This document shows positions 24,728-33,735 of a stretch of DNA of 64,000 bases, piece by piece. The number at the start of each line of letters is the position of its first letter. Position 1 is the first letter of the stretch. A program made the translations under genes and the position numbers. The stretch comes from Sutcliffiella horikoshii (lineage in GTDB: Bacteria; Bacillota; Bacilli; Bacillales; Bacillaceae_I), in the NCBI RefSeq assembly GCF_002157855.1, contig NZ_CP020880.1:620001-684000 (forward strand). The letters are read 5' to 3'. The notes under the pieces are model-generated. The model was not told where the DNA came from. It ran no database searches and worked only from the letters and a program-made list of their open reading frames with translations.

Positions 24728-27146
24728 AGGTGATGTGGAACTGGTCAAAATTGAAACAGCAGACTTTTCTTTGGTGATAAAAGGGAAGCCATATCATGAG
24801 AGGTATATAGGATTACAGCAATACCGCAATCTTGATTTCCACGATGAAATGCGGTTCAGTGTAGTAGGGGACCATGAGGAGGTAAAGGTTTTTGATGTCG
24901 AATCTTTGGAACAGGTAGACCTTCACACCCATCGACCGATCTTCTTCGAAAATGGTGTGTACACGGTTATGGTGTCTCCTAAAAACGGTAAGGAATTGAC
25001 TTTCTATCATGAGCATCCAGTTTTTCGGAACGCTATTGGCCGCGTGGAATTTGGGCAGTCTTACGTACTGCTCGGAAATTTACATTTTCAGAATGAAATC
25101 GGCTATTCTACTTTTGAGATTAGAGAAGGGAAACGGACGTTGCTAGAGGTAACAATAGAGGTTTTCCCAACAAAGCTCAACTACAAGGAGGACTATCGAA
25201 AGCTTTTAGATGAAGTAAACGATGAGATCTATAATTTGGCGTTTCACTTTTTAAAGAAAACGTTCCTTAGTGCGCAAACGAAATTAGAAGGTTCGCCGTC
25301 TTCTGCTGAATTTTTCCGTTTGATCACTGTTTATTTTAGCGCTTTCCTAAAAGCTGTCGAACAAATTGAGCGACAGCCACATCATAAGCTAGTCAAGACT
25401 CATGAGATAGTCAGAGGGGATCGAATTAAACTGCTCGATGCAAAAGGACGAAATTATTTGCGGAAGAACAGCCACCTTTTCCAAGAAGTAAGCCACGGCA
25501 TCCCAATTGGGGACAAACAATTTATGTCGAGTAAGGGAATGACCGTCAATAAGCAAATCACCTTTCATACCCTTGAAAATCGTTTTGTGAAATGGATGAT
25601 GACGCGTCTTGCTAGTAAACTAGAAGACTTACTTTCAAGGTTTAATAACAATCGCTGGAATAAGGCAGACCAAGATCCTGAGTTATTGAGCTCCATTGAA
25701 GGAATGAAACGAGCGCTTACTAGGAAGCTTAGCAACCCTTTCTGGCGAGAGCTTTCCTTACCAGATAGAACCGTTCAAAGTCTCGTGATGCAGCTAGCAC
25801 CTGGCTACCGGGATGCCTATCAGATCTTCCTAACCGTTTCCAAAGGGTTAGCCCTTCAAAACGGCATGTACAAAATGTCAGTGAAGGACGTAGCCACCCT
25901 TTACGAGTATTGGACTTATTTAAAATTAGGGCAAATCCTAAACAAGAAATACGAGATGATTAGCCAGGACATCATTAAGGTGGACCGAAAAGGTCTTCAT
26001 GTAAGTATGGAAGCAAATCGCCGCGCCACTCGTGTTTATAAGCATCCCGTTACGAAAGAGAAAATCACCTTAACCTATCAGAAATACGTGAGTAAGCTCC
26101 CAACCACCGCGCAAGTTCCGGATACCATGCTCAGCATTGAGAAAAAAGGAGAAAGCTACACCTTCAACTATGTCTTTGATGCAAAATATAGAATTGACTT
26201 CGCGCTTGAAGGAAGTTATTACGGGAATAAATACCAAGCCCCAGGTCCTATGGAAGATGACATAAACACTATGCACCGTTACCGAGATTCCATCGTAGCC
26301 GAACAAAACGGTCCTTACGAGCGAACCGCATTCGGTGCATACGTTCTTTTCCCATGGAACGAAGAACAGATCTATCAGGATCATCACTTTTACAAAAGTA
26401 TAGGAAAAGTAAATATTGGAGCACTCCCATTCCTACCGAATGCTACCGACCTTGTGGAACGATTTATTGAGAATCTCATTGATAAGAGTCCTGAGGATAT
26501 TCAGAAGGAAGGCATTTTACCGAGGGGGTCTCTGCAAAACTGGCAAGAGAGCGTGGAGGAGAAAGTGCTGGTTGGAGTGGTTTCATCAGAAGAACAATAT
26601 AGGGGAGCTATGAGATCAGCCAAATACACGCTGTCAGCTTCCGTGTTGAGAAAAGGTTGGCAGGAAGCTCAGTATGTAGCACTCTATCTGACAAAAGAAG
26701 TTGGCATGGAAAACGGCGTTGTTTGTTTTGGTAAGTTGCGCGCTGTGGAGGTTTCAGGCGATACAGTAACATTTTCAGTAGAACATTGGTCGAGATTGAA
26801 GAAAGTAATCGTTCCTGTAGGATACGGGTTTGCTCATTATATGATGACGACCTTGCGAAGTTTAGAAAACTCCACGGAGTTACCGGAGTTATTCATGAAA
26901 TCTGAAGAAGAGAAGATTGTTTGGCAGATGCTGAGGCGGGTGTCTGATCGGATTCATATAGAGCTGGATAATCAGAAAATGGATCAGGCAGAGCGAGTTG
27001 AGAAATATACCATAAAAAATGCGACGGTTAATTTTGATAGGGAAAGTGAAGTTGTGGAGATAGATAAGGCAGGCACTGTGCAGACAGTAACTTTTGAGGA
27101 ATTTAAAAGTGACCGCGTGAAATTATTTAGGTATTTGGTTGATTGA
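24696..27146 (+). CDS. DUF2357 / DUF524 nuclease, McrC-like partner
   Basis: The 816-residue protein has a DUF2357 region in the first third and a PD-(D/E)XK-type motif YVFDAKYRIDF near residue 494, as in DUF524 nucleases. A C-terminal RNA/DNA-binding-like part follows with SAKYTLSASVLRKGWQEAQY. Pairing with an McrB-type GTPase is the usual context of this family, so it is the likely DNA-cleaving subunit. The ATG follows AGGAGG and lies within the end of the McrB gene. Confidence 0.85.
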   Translation: MMALPLSGLAKGDVELVKIETADFSLVIKGKPYHERYIGLQQYRNLDFHDEMRFSVVGDHEEVKVFDVESLEQVDLHTHRPIFFENGVYTVMVSPKNGKELTFYHEHPVFRNAIGRVEFGQSYVLLGNLHFQNEIGYSTFEIREGKRTLLEVTIEVFPTKLNYKEDYRKLLDEVNDEIYNLAFHFLKKTFLSAQTKLEGSPSSAEFFRLITVYFSAFLKAVEQIERQPHHKLVKTHEIVRGDRIKLLDAKGRNYLRKNSHLFQEVSHGIPIGDKQFMSSKGMTVNKQITFHTLENRFVKWMMTRLASKLEDLLSRFNNNRWNKADQDPELLSSIEGMKRALTRKLSNPFWRELSLPDRTVQSLVMQLAPGYRDAYQIFLTVSKGLALQNGMYKMSVKDVATLYEYWTYLKLGQILNKKYEMISQDIIKVDRKGLHVSMEANRRATRVYKHPVTKEKITLTYQKYVSKLPTTAQVPDTMLSIEKKGESYTFNYVFDAKYRIDFALEGSYYGNKYQAPGPMEDDINTMHRYRDSIVAEQNGPYERTAFGAYVLFPWNEEQIYQDHHFYKSIGKVNIGALPFLPNATDLVERFIENLIDKSPEDIQKEGILPRGSLQNWQESVEEKVLVGVVSSEEQYRGAMRSAKYTLSASVLRKGWQEAQYVALYLTKEVGMENGVVCFGKLRAVEVSGDTVTFSVEHWSRLKKVIVPVGYGFAHYMMTTLRSLENSTELPELFMKSEEEKIVWQMLRRVSDRIHIELDNQKMDQAERVEKYTIKNATVNFDRESEVVEIDKAGTVQTVTFEEFKSDRVKLFRYLVD

Positions 27147-27168
27147 CTGATGTTTAGGAGGAATGCTA

Positions 27169-27492
27169 ATGCCGGTTTACAACAAGCTAGTCCGGGACAA
27201 AATTCCACAGATAATAGAAGGAACAGGGAAGAGGTATACCTCTAAAGTTTTGAGTGATGAAGATTACATAAAGTATCTCAAGTTGAAGAGCTATGAGGAA
27301 CTTGATGAGTACTGTGCAGCGGAGACGAATGAGGAAGCTGTAGAGGAACTCGCGGATCTTTTGGAAATTGTTCGGGCGCTTGCAGGTTACCACGGATCTT
27401 CTATGGAAGAAATTGAGGAGGTTCGTAGGGAAAAAGCAGAGAAGCGTGGTGGATTTGAGGAGAAGGTATTTTTGGTTGAGGTGGAAAATTAG
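27169..27492 (+). CDS. MazG-like nucleotide pyrophosphohydrolase
   Basis: The 107-residue protein starts VYNKLVRDKIPQIIEG, the hallmark of the phosphoribosyl-ATP pyrophosphatase-like (MazG superfamily) proteins. It shows EELDEYC and EEAVEELADLLEIVRAL, the EExxE...ExxD metal-binding pattern. It should hydrolyse a nucleoside triphosphate to monophosphate. The second ATG is chosen by spacing from AGGAGG. It follows the McrC-like gene by 22 bp and ends at a terminator, so it is probably the last gene of that operon. In that position it may act on nucleotides made during phage attack. Confidence 0.82.
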   Translation: MPVYNKLVRDKIPQIIEGTGKRYTSKVLSDEDYIKYLKLKSYEELDEYCAAETNEEAVEELADLLEIVRALAGYHGSSMEEIEEVRREKAEKRGGFEEKVFLVEVEN

Positions 27493-27502
27493 TTTGGTAG
27501 TA

Positions 27503-27585
27503 AAAAGGCATGTATAGGGCATGTCTTTTTATTGTGGAAATTAAAGGATGTTGTAGGTTTTTGTAGAATTTTTAATATAGAGAAG
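27503..27585 (+). repeat. Duplicated terminator-promoter segment, copy 1
   Basis: A hairpin AAAAAGGCATG / CATGTCTTTTT is followed by a stretch at 27534-27585 that is almost identical to 28711-28768, including TAAAGGATGTTGTAGG and TTGTAGAATTT. TTGTAG and TAATAT at about 16 bp may form a promoter. Confidence 0.75.
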
Positions 27586-27591
27586 TAAAAC

Positions 27592-27698
27592 ATGAAGAAA
27601 ATCGCGAAAGAAAGAATTGCAGTTCATCATAAAGTGGATATAAAAGCTGTATTGATAAAGAGGGTGAAAGAATACTTCACCTAACAAAAACAGTATAA
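27592..27698 (+). pseudogene. Decayed paralogue of the 28797 small gene
   Basis: ATG AAG AAA ATC gives MKKIAKERIAVHHKVD, matching MKKIMKERNTVHNEVD of the gene at 28797. A frameshift follows, after which DKEGERILHL (compare DKEGNRILQI) runs to a TAA. It is preceded by the same terminator-promoter segment as its intact paralogue. Confidence 0.72.
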
Positions 27699-27771
27699 GT
27701 ATAGAAGGTAGTGACGAAATCACTTTATCATCTGGTACGATTTGATTCAAGTTTTGACGAGGAGGAACAAA

Positions 27772-28641
27772 ATGAAAAAAATAATTGGTATTATTATTGC
27801 TTGTATTCTCATTACATTAGTGGGGTGTGCTGGAGATTCAGGACATGAAGGTGAAGCAAAAACACCGTCAGGTTCAAGTGTACAAGAAGGTAGAGATTAC
27901 CAAGAGGTTGTTGATGAATTTAAAGAAAAAGGATTCAATAACATTAAAACAGAAAAGCTGGAAGATTTAATAACAGGTTGGTTGACAAAAGATGGCGAAG
28001 TTGAATCTGTTTCGGTTGATGGAGATAAAGACTATTCTCCAGATGTATGGTACTCTAACGATGTAGAAGTAGTCATTACATATCACACCTTCCCAGAAAA
28101 AGAAAAAAGTGACAAAGAATCTTCCGAAGAAGAAAGTTCTGAAGAAGAACAATCAACGAATGATACAACTGAGGAAGATGAACAATCAGCTAATGATACA
28201 ACTGAGGAAGATGAACAATCAACCAATGATAAGACTGAGGAAAGCAACGAGGAAATATTAACGGTAGAAAATAATAAAGACCTAGCTGCTCTCTTGGCAG
28301 TAAAGAATGAAAATGATCCAACTGTTGGTGAATTTGCAAAAAAATATGCTGGTAGAACCATTGAATTTGATGGAAATATTGCACATATGATGCCACATGG
28401 TAGTTATAAAACAAGATATGACATTCTAATTTTTGCTGGTGATTATAGTGAAACCACTTTTAGTGGACCTAATTTTAAGTTCGAAGATGTCAATATTATT
28501 AATGATTTAAATCTTACTGGTTCTAACATACCAGACACCATTGGAATGGGTCAAAATCTTCATATTACTGCTGTAGTAGAAGAGTATGATGAAAATTCTG
28601 GACTTTTCTTCCTTGAACCAATTTCTACTGAAATTAGATAA
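27772..28641 (+). CDS. DUF4839-like lipoprotein with acidic repeats
   Basis: The 289-residue protein has a lipoprotein signal, MKKIIGIIIACILITLVGC. A PASTA-like region follows (DYQEVVDEFKEKGFNNI...). Then comes an acidic linker with three 11-residue repeats (EQSTNDTTEED), encoded by three 33-bp direct repeats at about 28141-28241. The C-terminal domain (AKKYAGRTIEFDGNIAHMM) resembles DUF4839/OB-fold domains. The protein should be exposed on the cell surface; role unknown. ATG after GGAGGAAC. Confidence 0.8.
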   Translation: MKKIIGIIIACILITLVGCAGDSGHEGEAKTPSGSSVQEGRDYQEVVDEFKEKGFNNIKTEKLEDLITGWLTKDGEVESVSVDGDKDYSPDVWYSNDVEVVITYHTFPEKEKSDKESSEEESSEEEQSTNDTTEEDEQSANDTTEEDEQSTNDKTEESNEEILTVENNKDLAALLAVKNENDPTVGEFAKKYAGRTIEFDGNIAHMMPHGSYKTRYDILIFAGDYSETTFSGPNFKFEDVNIINDLNLTGSNIPDTIGMGQNLHITAVVEEYDENSGLFFLEPISTEIR

Positions 28642-28689
28642 GGTCTATGAAAATCATTTTGCTATTTTGTTATCACTAAAGAAACTACT

Positions 28690-28771
28690 CAAAAAGACAT
28701 GTTATGCATGTCTTTTTGTTGTGGAAAATAAAGGATGTTGTAGGTTTTTGTAGAATTTAAATAATATAGAA
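28690..28771 (+). repeat. Duplicated terminator-promoter segment, copy 2
   Basis: A hairpin AAAAAGACATG / CATGTCTTTTT is followed by the same sequence as at 27534-27585. It serves as terminator of the lipoprotein gene and leader of the 28797 gene. Confidence 0.75.
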
Positions 28772-28796
28772 ACAATTTTTATTATAGGGGAAGTAA

Positions 28797-29033
28797 ATGG
28801 CTTTAATTAAAGGGAGTATGAAAAAAATTATGAAGGAAAGAAATACAGTTCATAATGAAGTGGATAATACATATACGAGTTTTATAGACAAAGAAGGGAA
28901 TAGAATTCTTCAGATAGATACATATGGATCGAACCAAAGAGAATTTCGTGGGAAGATAAGTCAATCTATTCAATTTGATAAGGATTCAGCTCAAGAGTTC
29001 TTGAAAGTAATAAAGAAAGAATTTAACATTTAA
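28797..29033 (+). CDS. Small conserved protein (TYTSFIDKEG family)
   Basis: The 78-residue protein has the pattern KERNTVHNEVD, DKEGNRILQIDTYGS and GKISQSIQFD. Similar small proteins are scattered in Firmicutes accessory regions, and from memory they are sometimes named after methionyl-tRNA formyltransferase without good reason. It is too small for that activity. A decayed tandem copy lies at 27592. ATG after AGGGGAAG. Confidence 0.65.
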   Translation: MALIKGSMKKIMKERNTVHNEVDNTYTSFIDKEGNRILQIDTYGSNQREFRGKISQSIQFDKDSAQEFLKVIKKEFNI

Positions 29034-29058
29034 TTTTAACTAGAAGGGTTTGAATAAT

Positions 29059-29703
29059 ATGAATAAACCACACCTTAACCTCATGCAGTTCTTTGATGGG
29101 TTTGTAATAAACTATAGGAAATTAAACTTAAATACGCAACATAACAGGTCCATGTTTACGCAGAAAGAAATTAATTATTTTGCAGATTTAGGGGAGATGC
29201 TGGGGTTTGATAGCTATATAGAAGATTCAAAGTTTGATAAGTCAAAGAATCGTTCGCGTCCGATGGATCTGGCTTGGTGGAAGTGGGACAAGCGAGAGGA
29301 TCCGGAGAATTATCACTATCTTGCACTTCATCTAGAAAGAGAAAGTCTTCCAATGAAGGATGAAGAAACAATTGAAAAGCTGTTTTCTGAAACGGAAGAA
29401 GGCTGTATTCCTAATGACGTCGTGGGAATTCAATATGTTGATTCGGATGAACGTATATCCTTTTTAAACAAACTGGTCTTACATAAGAATAAGCAACAGA
29501 AATCTAATGCGCTAATGGTGTATAGGTTTTTTGATGAAAGCTTACAGGTGCAGAAAGTATTGGCGTATCACTTTTCAGCTGAGGGAATGGTGGTAGAAAG
29601 GAAAGCGATTTGTAAGGAAGATGAATTTGGTTATTTTAGTATGATTTTTGAGGAAGAGTTTGCAGCGAGTGGAGTAGAGATGAGTTGCATTAATAGCAAA
29701 TGA
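29059..29703 (+). CDS. Hypothetical protein
   Basis: The 214-residue soluble protein has no recognised domain. It contains a DLAWWKWD stretch, a feature of proteins that describe a nuclease-like or host-takeover fold only weakly, so no function is given. The ATG follows GAAGGG. It lies 26 bp after the 28797 gene and 24 bp before the EEP gene, so the three may be one operon. Confidence 0.65.
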   Translation: MNKPHLNLMQFFDGFVINYRKLNLNTQHNRSMFTQKEINYFADLGEMLGFDSYIEDSKFDKSKNRSRPMDLAWWKWDKREDPENYHYLALHLERESLPMKDEETIEKLFSETEEGCIPNDVVGIQYVDSDERISFLNKLVLHKNKQQKSNALMVYRFFDESLQVQKVLAYHFSAEGMVVERKAICKEDEFGYFSMIFEEEFAASGVEMSCINSK

Positions 29704-29727
29704 GTTTTCAATAAAAGGGGCATTTCG

Positions 29728-30459
29728 ATGAAAATTATCACCTGGAACTGTGCGATGTGCTTTAGAGAGAAGATAGACCATGTACTTCCTTTGAATGCTG
29801 ATATTCTAGTCATTCCTGAGTGTGAGTCGCCTGCAAAGTGGAAGGGGAAAGATAAGGTGAAGGGGATACATGATTTTCTTTGGGAGGATGATAGGTATAA
29901 TTTCAACAAAGGGCTTGGCGTTTTCAGTATGAACAGTTCTTTCCATATTGAACGTTATGATCCGGTTAATGAAGACTTCAGATATATAGTTCCTTATAAA
30001 GTAACCGGGAAAGAAAATTTCATACTCCTTGCAGTTTGGGCACAGCGAGCATCAACGAGGTATGAGAGTTATATAGGGCAGGTTTTTCATGCCATAGAAT
30101 ATTATAAAGATTTGTTCAAACAACCATGTATCATTGTGGGGGATTGGAACAGCAACCAAAAGTTCGATTACATAAAAAGAGTAGGCAACCATACTACAGT
30201 TGTGAACATGCTTCAAACTGATGAGATAGAAAGTGGGTATCATCATTTTTTTAATGAAGAACATGGGATGGAAACAAAGCCAACTCACTATTTTTGGCGG
30301 AAGAAAGAGAGGCCGTTTCATTTGGACTATCTATTTGCCTCTCGCTCCTTCTTGGAAAGAATGAAGCATTTTGAAGTGGGAAGGTATGAGGATTGGATAA
30401 AGCTAAGTGATCATATGCCAGTTATAGCGGAATTCGATGTATGGAGAAAGAGGACTTGA
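29728..30459 (+). CDS. Endonuclease/exonuclease/phosphatase (EEP) family protein
   Basis: The 243-residue protein keeps the EEP active-site series: ITWNC near the N terminus (Asn), VIPECE (metal Glu) near residue 32, VGDWNS near 138 and the C-terminal HLDYLFAS and SDHMPV pair. It should cleave phosphodiesters or phosphomonoesters with a divalent metal, on DNA, RNA or a lipid headgroup. Ribosome binding site AAAGGGG. Confidence 0.85.
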   Translation: MKIITWNCAMCFREKIDHVLPLNADILVIPECESPAKWKGKDKVKGIHDFLWEDDRYNFNKGLGVFSMNSSFHIERYDPVNEDFRYIVPYKVTGKENFILLAVWAQRASTRYESYIGQVFHAIEYYKDLFKQPCIIVGDWNSNQKFDYIKRVGNHTTVVNMLQTDEIESGYHHFFNEEHGMETKPTHYFWRKKERPFHLDYLFASRSFLERMKHFEVGRYEDWIKLSDHMPVIAEFDVWRKRT

Positions 30460-30546
30460 TGGAGAAGCGGTTTGATCGGGTGAGATTTACGTTGCAGTGT
30501 TTTTAATATAGAAATTCTATGTAAAAGAAACACAGGAGGGGAATGA

Positions 30547-31596
30547 ATGCTTACACAATCAGAGCGTGATTCATTATTGGACACTTTGTCAGAGAATCAA
30601 AAAGAGTTTATCGTGCACTTTATGAAGAGAGGAAAGAGGACACAATTCTCTAACCTTATTGCTAAATGGAAAGCCGAATCGAAAAGTGAAGAGGGTACTG
30701 AGGATACAGCGAGTAATTGGGAGTTAATTGATTATATCGATGCAGGACCAGATTGGAGCGCGGCAGGATTGCAATGCGAATGTGGGAGAAAGCTCCGGAG
30801 GCAATATATTGTATCTAACAAAATAACTGGGGTAACGCATAAATTTGGCAGAGATCATTTTCAGGATCACACAAATATATCACCTGAATTAGCGAAGTCC
30901 ATCATAAAGGGCTTCGACAAAATTGATTTTGAAATGGATGAAATTTTAATAAAGATATTGGATGGTTGGTCATTAGAGAATGAGTGGTTGCCATCTATTC
31001 CAGATAATATGGTCTTTCCGAAGGACATTGCAGAGCATTTGGAGAATGATATTCCTTTGCTTGAAAGACAAGTAAATAGGCTCCGTGATGAAATTAGAAA
31101 ACATTTAAAAGAACGCGAAGATAATGAGCAAGCTAAAAGATTCAGGGAGCAAAAGAGATTAAAGGCTATAAAACGTGTACCTATAGAAAATATCTTAAGT
31201 GAAGTTACGCAAGAAAACCCGTATGAACATAGTGAAAAAGGACAAGCAGAACAACCTATACCTAATCGCAACATGAAATCAGTAGACTTCAATAAAATGA
31301 GACTCTCCCTTCCCAAAGAACATCAAGATGCTGTCAGAAACATTATTAACAAGTGGCCTTCAAACGACATAAGCACGCTCGCTATCTGCTGGGAATTAAT
31401 AAATAACTATGGTGCCAATAGCGAAATGTATGCAACAAACAAGAAGCCAAAAATTTATATGGATGTTCAGTTAATGATGAATAGATTAGTAGAGGAAGGT
31501 GTACTTCAACTAACTTCTAAAAGTCTGGATAATTGCTTGTACTCTATTCTATCAGCTGTTAAGTCTGTGGAAGATCAGCAATTAAATTTGTTTTGA
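30547..31596 (+). CDS. DUF3895-like protein with zinc-ribbon-like segment
   Basis: The 349-residue protein has an N-terminal region NQKEFIVHFMKRGKRTQFSN, a C-x-C segment (LQCECGRKLRRQY near residue 78) that may be half of a metal site, a charged helical middle and a C-terminal repeat of the N-terminal theme (LPKEHQDAVRNIINKWPSNDIS). DUF3895 is the nearest pattern I recall. Function unknown. ATG after AGGAGGGG. Confidence 0.65.
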   Translation: MLTQSERDSLLDTLSENQKEFIVHFMKRGKRTQFSNLIAKWKAESKSEEGTEDTASNWELIDYIDAGPDWSAAGLQCECGRKLRRQYIVSNKITGVTHKFGRDHFQDHTNISPELAKSIIKGFDKIDFEMDEILIKILDGWSLENEWLPSIPDNMVFPKDIAEHLENDIPLLERQVNRLRDEIRKHLKEREDNEQAKRFREQKRLKAIKRVPIENILSEVTQENPYEHSEKGQAEQPIPNRNMKSVDFNKMRLSLPKEHQDAVRNIINKWPSNDISTLAICWELINNYGANSEMYATNKKPKIYMDVQLMMNRLVEEGVLQLTSKSLDNCLYSILSAVKSVEDQQLNLF

Positions 31597-31607
31597 GGAG
31601 GAGTAAT

Positions 31608-31730
31608 GTGTTGAGAGTTTTAGAAAAAGAGAATTTTGAAAAGTTGAAAGACGCTGGAGAAGGTTACATCGTAATAACTGATAAACCTACAAAACAACAA
31701 GAAAAATGCAGTGTCAGAAACGAATGCTGA
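31608..31730 (+). CDS. Short ORF after the DUF3895 gene
   Basis: GTG after a strong GAGGAGG gives a 40-residue product, VLRVLEKENFEKLKDAGEGY and so on to SVRNEC. It starts 11 bp after the preceding stop. It may be a small gene or the N-terminal stub of a truncated one. No family recognised. Confidence 0.4.
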   Translation: MLRVLEKENFEKLKDAGEGYIVITDKPTKQQEKCSVRNEC

Positions 31731-31878
31731 TGAATGCTTAGTTTGTATCGAATAATATGATTAGAACAGGAGGAATGGTCTATTAGGCTACTTCTCTCTT
31801 TTTTTGAAAAGGAAAAAACAGGCTTAATGCAAGTTGTGTCGAAAGGTGAAATATAGAATCCCAATAAAGAGGTGCAAA

Positions 31879-32454
31879 GTGATTACATACATCGGAACAC
31901 CACAGATTGAAACAAATCGATTACTCTTAGAGAAGTTTGTGCTCAGTGATGCCCAGAAGGTGTTTGATCACTGGATTTCAGATGAGCGGGTGACAGACAA
32001 TCGAGTGAGTGCGGCGCATACAGATGTTTCGCAGACGGTGGAGAGAGTGGCGGGTATTGTGTCGCAATATGAGAAGGAAGATTTTTGTTATTGGGCAGTG
32101 AAGTTGAAGGATAGTGGAGAGCTGATTGGCGAGATTGATTTGTATGACTTTGATGAGGCGACCGGAAATTGCGAGGTGAGTTATTCCCTCGGTTACCGGT
32201 GGTGGAATCAGGGGTATGGCACGGAAGCGCTGCGAGCTGTGATTGAATTTGGCTTTCGGCACATGAATCTTCATAAGGTTGCTGCTGCACACAACACCGA
32301 CAACCCAGCGTCCGGCCGCATCATGAGCAAGGTAGGGATGGTGCAAGAGGGGATTGTGAGAGATATGATCCGGAATTCCAAAGGGCAGTATAAGGATTGT
32401 GCGATTTATGGGATTTTGGAGGGGGAGTATTTTAGTAAGGGGGATGGATTTTAA
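31879..32454 (+). CDS. GNAT N-acetyltransferase (RimJ/RimL-like)
   Basis: The 191-residue protein starts with the family signature TPQIETNRLLLEKF. It has SYSLGYRWWNQGYGTEALRAVI (acetyl-CoA loop) and NPASGRIMSKVGMVQEGI. RimJ/RimL-type enzymes acetylate N-terminal or small-molecule amines. The GTG is chosen because AAAGAGGTG precedes it; the frame extends upstream without a start of similar quality. Its stop overlaps the next ATG by one base. Confidence 0.87.
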   Translation: MITYIGTPQIETNRLLLEKFVLSDAQKVFDHWISDERVTDNRVSAAHTDVSQTVERVAGIVSQYEKEDFCYWAVKLKDSGELIGEIDLYDFDEATGNCEVSYSLGYRWWNQGYGTEALRAVIEFGFRHMNLHKVAAAHNTDNPASGRIMSKVGMVQEGIVRDMIRNSKGQYKDCAIYGILEGEYFSKGDGF

Positions 32455-33287
32455 TGTGGGAACAAAGATTTATAGATACAGAACGAGGTACCTTTGAATA
32501 TTTCACTGCGGGGCAAGGAGATCCATTAGCTATAACACATTTATATATGGCATTTGATGATCGTGGCAGTTTGTTAGCTAACCCGTACACGAAGCATTAT
32601 AAAGTTTACTTAATTAATACGAGAGGTGCGGGTAATTCTGTAAAAGCTGAAGTGAAAAGTCAGCTTAGTATGAAAGAAGCTGTAAAAGATTTAGAGGCTA
32701 TCCGGACAGCATTAAGATTGAAGCAATGGGCTTTTGCGGGACATTCAACAGGGGGAATGTTGGCATTGCAATATGGAATTGATGCCCCGCACTCATTAAC
32801 AAAATTAATTGCAGGTTGTGCCGCAGCAAGTAATGAATACGGTGCTCACAAAGATAGTATTTATTGCACAGAAAACAAGCATTTTCAACGAATCGTGGAA
32901 ATAATGGACGCATTGAACGATCCCAATACCCCGCAAGAAGAACGTCAAAAACTAGGTTATGAATGGGCATTGATGTCCTATTATTCAGAGGACAAATTAA
33001 AAGAGGCTATTAATCGTCCAAACAGTGGCCGAACTGTTGGAGAAAACCTTGATTATTTTAGAAAAGTTGAAGTAAAGAACTTTGACCTTCGCACTCAGTT
33101 AAAGAACATAAATGTACCTAGTCACATATATGCAGGCAGACACGATGCCCAATGTCCAGTGGATTTTAGTATGGAAATGGCGGAACTTATTCCGCAATCA
33201 AAACTATTTATTTTCGAGGAATCAAACCACAATCCATTCATCGAGGAAGAAGAAAAGTTTAAAGAGTTTGTGAAATTAACTTTATGA
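32454..33287 (+). CDS. Alpha/beta hydrolase, proline-iminopeptidase-like
   Basis: The 277-residue protein has the nucleophile elbow GHSTGGML near residue 98, the late acid in GRHDAQCPVD near 227 and the catalytic His in ESNHNPF near 260. A VYLINTRGAGNS oxyanion segment is typical of the prolyl-iminopeptidase/haloperoxidase branch. Substrate not determinable. Translationally coupled to the GNAT gene. Confidence 0.85.
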   Translation: MWEQRFIDTERGTFEYFTAGQGDPLAITHLYMAFDDRGSLLANPYTKHYKVYLINTRGAGNSVKAEVKSQLSMKEAVKDLEAIRTALRLKQWAFAGHSTGGMLALQYGIDAPHSLTKLIAGCAAASNEYGAHKDSIYCTENKHFQRIVEIMDALNDPNTPQEERQKLGYEWALMSYYSEDKLKEAINRPNSGRTVGENLDYFRKVEVKNFDLRTQLKNINVPSHIYAGRHDAQCPVDFSMEMAELIPQSKLFIFEESNHNPFIEEEEKFKEFVKLTL

Positions 33288-33297
33288 GGTGTCCAGC

Positions 33298-33735
33298 ATG
33301 CAAGCGAAAAAAGACTGCCTAGGCTGCCGATTAGCCAACAAAAACGAAACCATCTATATGGTCTACGAAGATGACTATGTCACATGCTTCCTAGACCATG
33401 ACCCGTTTAACGAGGGTCATACCTTAATCCTGCCGAAACAACATTTCCTAGATGCCGACGAACTCGATGAGGAGACCGCCAATGCTATTATGAGAGCTTC
33501 TATTTTAATATCCAAAGTGTTGAAGAGCCTATATCAACCGGATGGCATTACCATTAATCAAAATGGTGGGGTATTTAATGAGTTGAATCATTACCATATG
33601 CATGTGGTGCCGAGGTATGAGGGGCAATGGTTTGGAGAGTTTTATAGGGAGGAAGATGTGGGGGAAGTGGATGTTAGGGAGTTGGAGCGGGTAAGGGAGA
33701 GGATGGTGGAGGCTGTGAATGAGCTAATGATATAG
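33298..33735 (+). CDS. HIT family protein
   Basis: The 145-residue protein has the histidine triad HYHMHVVPRY near residue 98 and the N-terminal CxxC of the metal-binding HIT group (KKDCLGCRLAN). HIT proteins hydrolyse nucleotide-AMP or related conjugates. The ATG is chosen over the GTG at 33289, because GAGGTG is the likely Shine-Dalgarno. Confidence 0.87.
   Translation: MQAKKDCLGCRLANKNETIYMVYEDDYVTCFLDHDPFNEGHTLILPKQHFLDADELDEETANAIMRASILISKVLKSLYQPDGITINQNGGVFNELNHYHMHVVPRYEGQWFGEFYREEDVGEVDVRELERVRERMVEAVNELMI

Noticed and set aside
16518-27492. A known Zorya, BREX or DISARM locus
   Set aside because: None of the marker proteins (ZorAB, PglZ, DrmAB) is present. The McrB/DUF2357 pair fits type IV restriction better.
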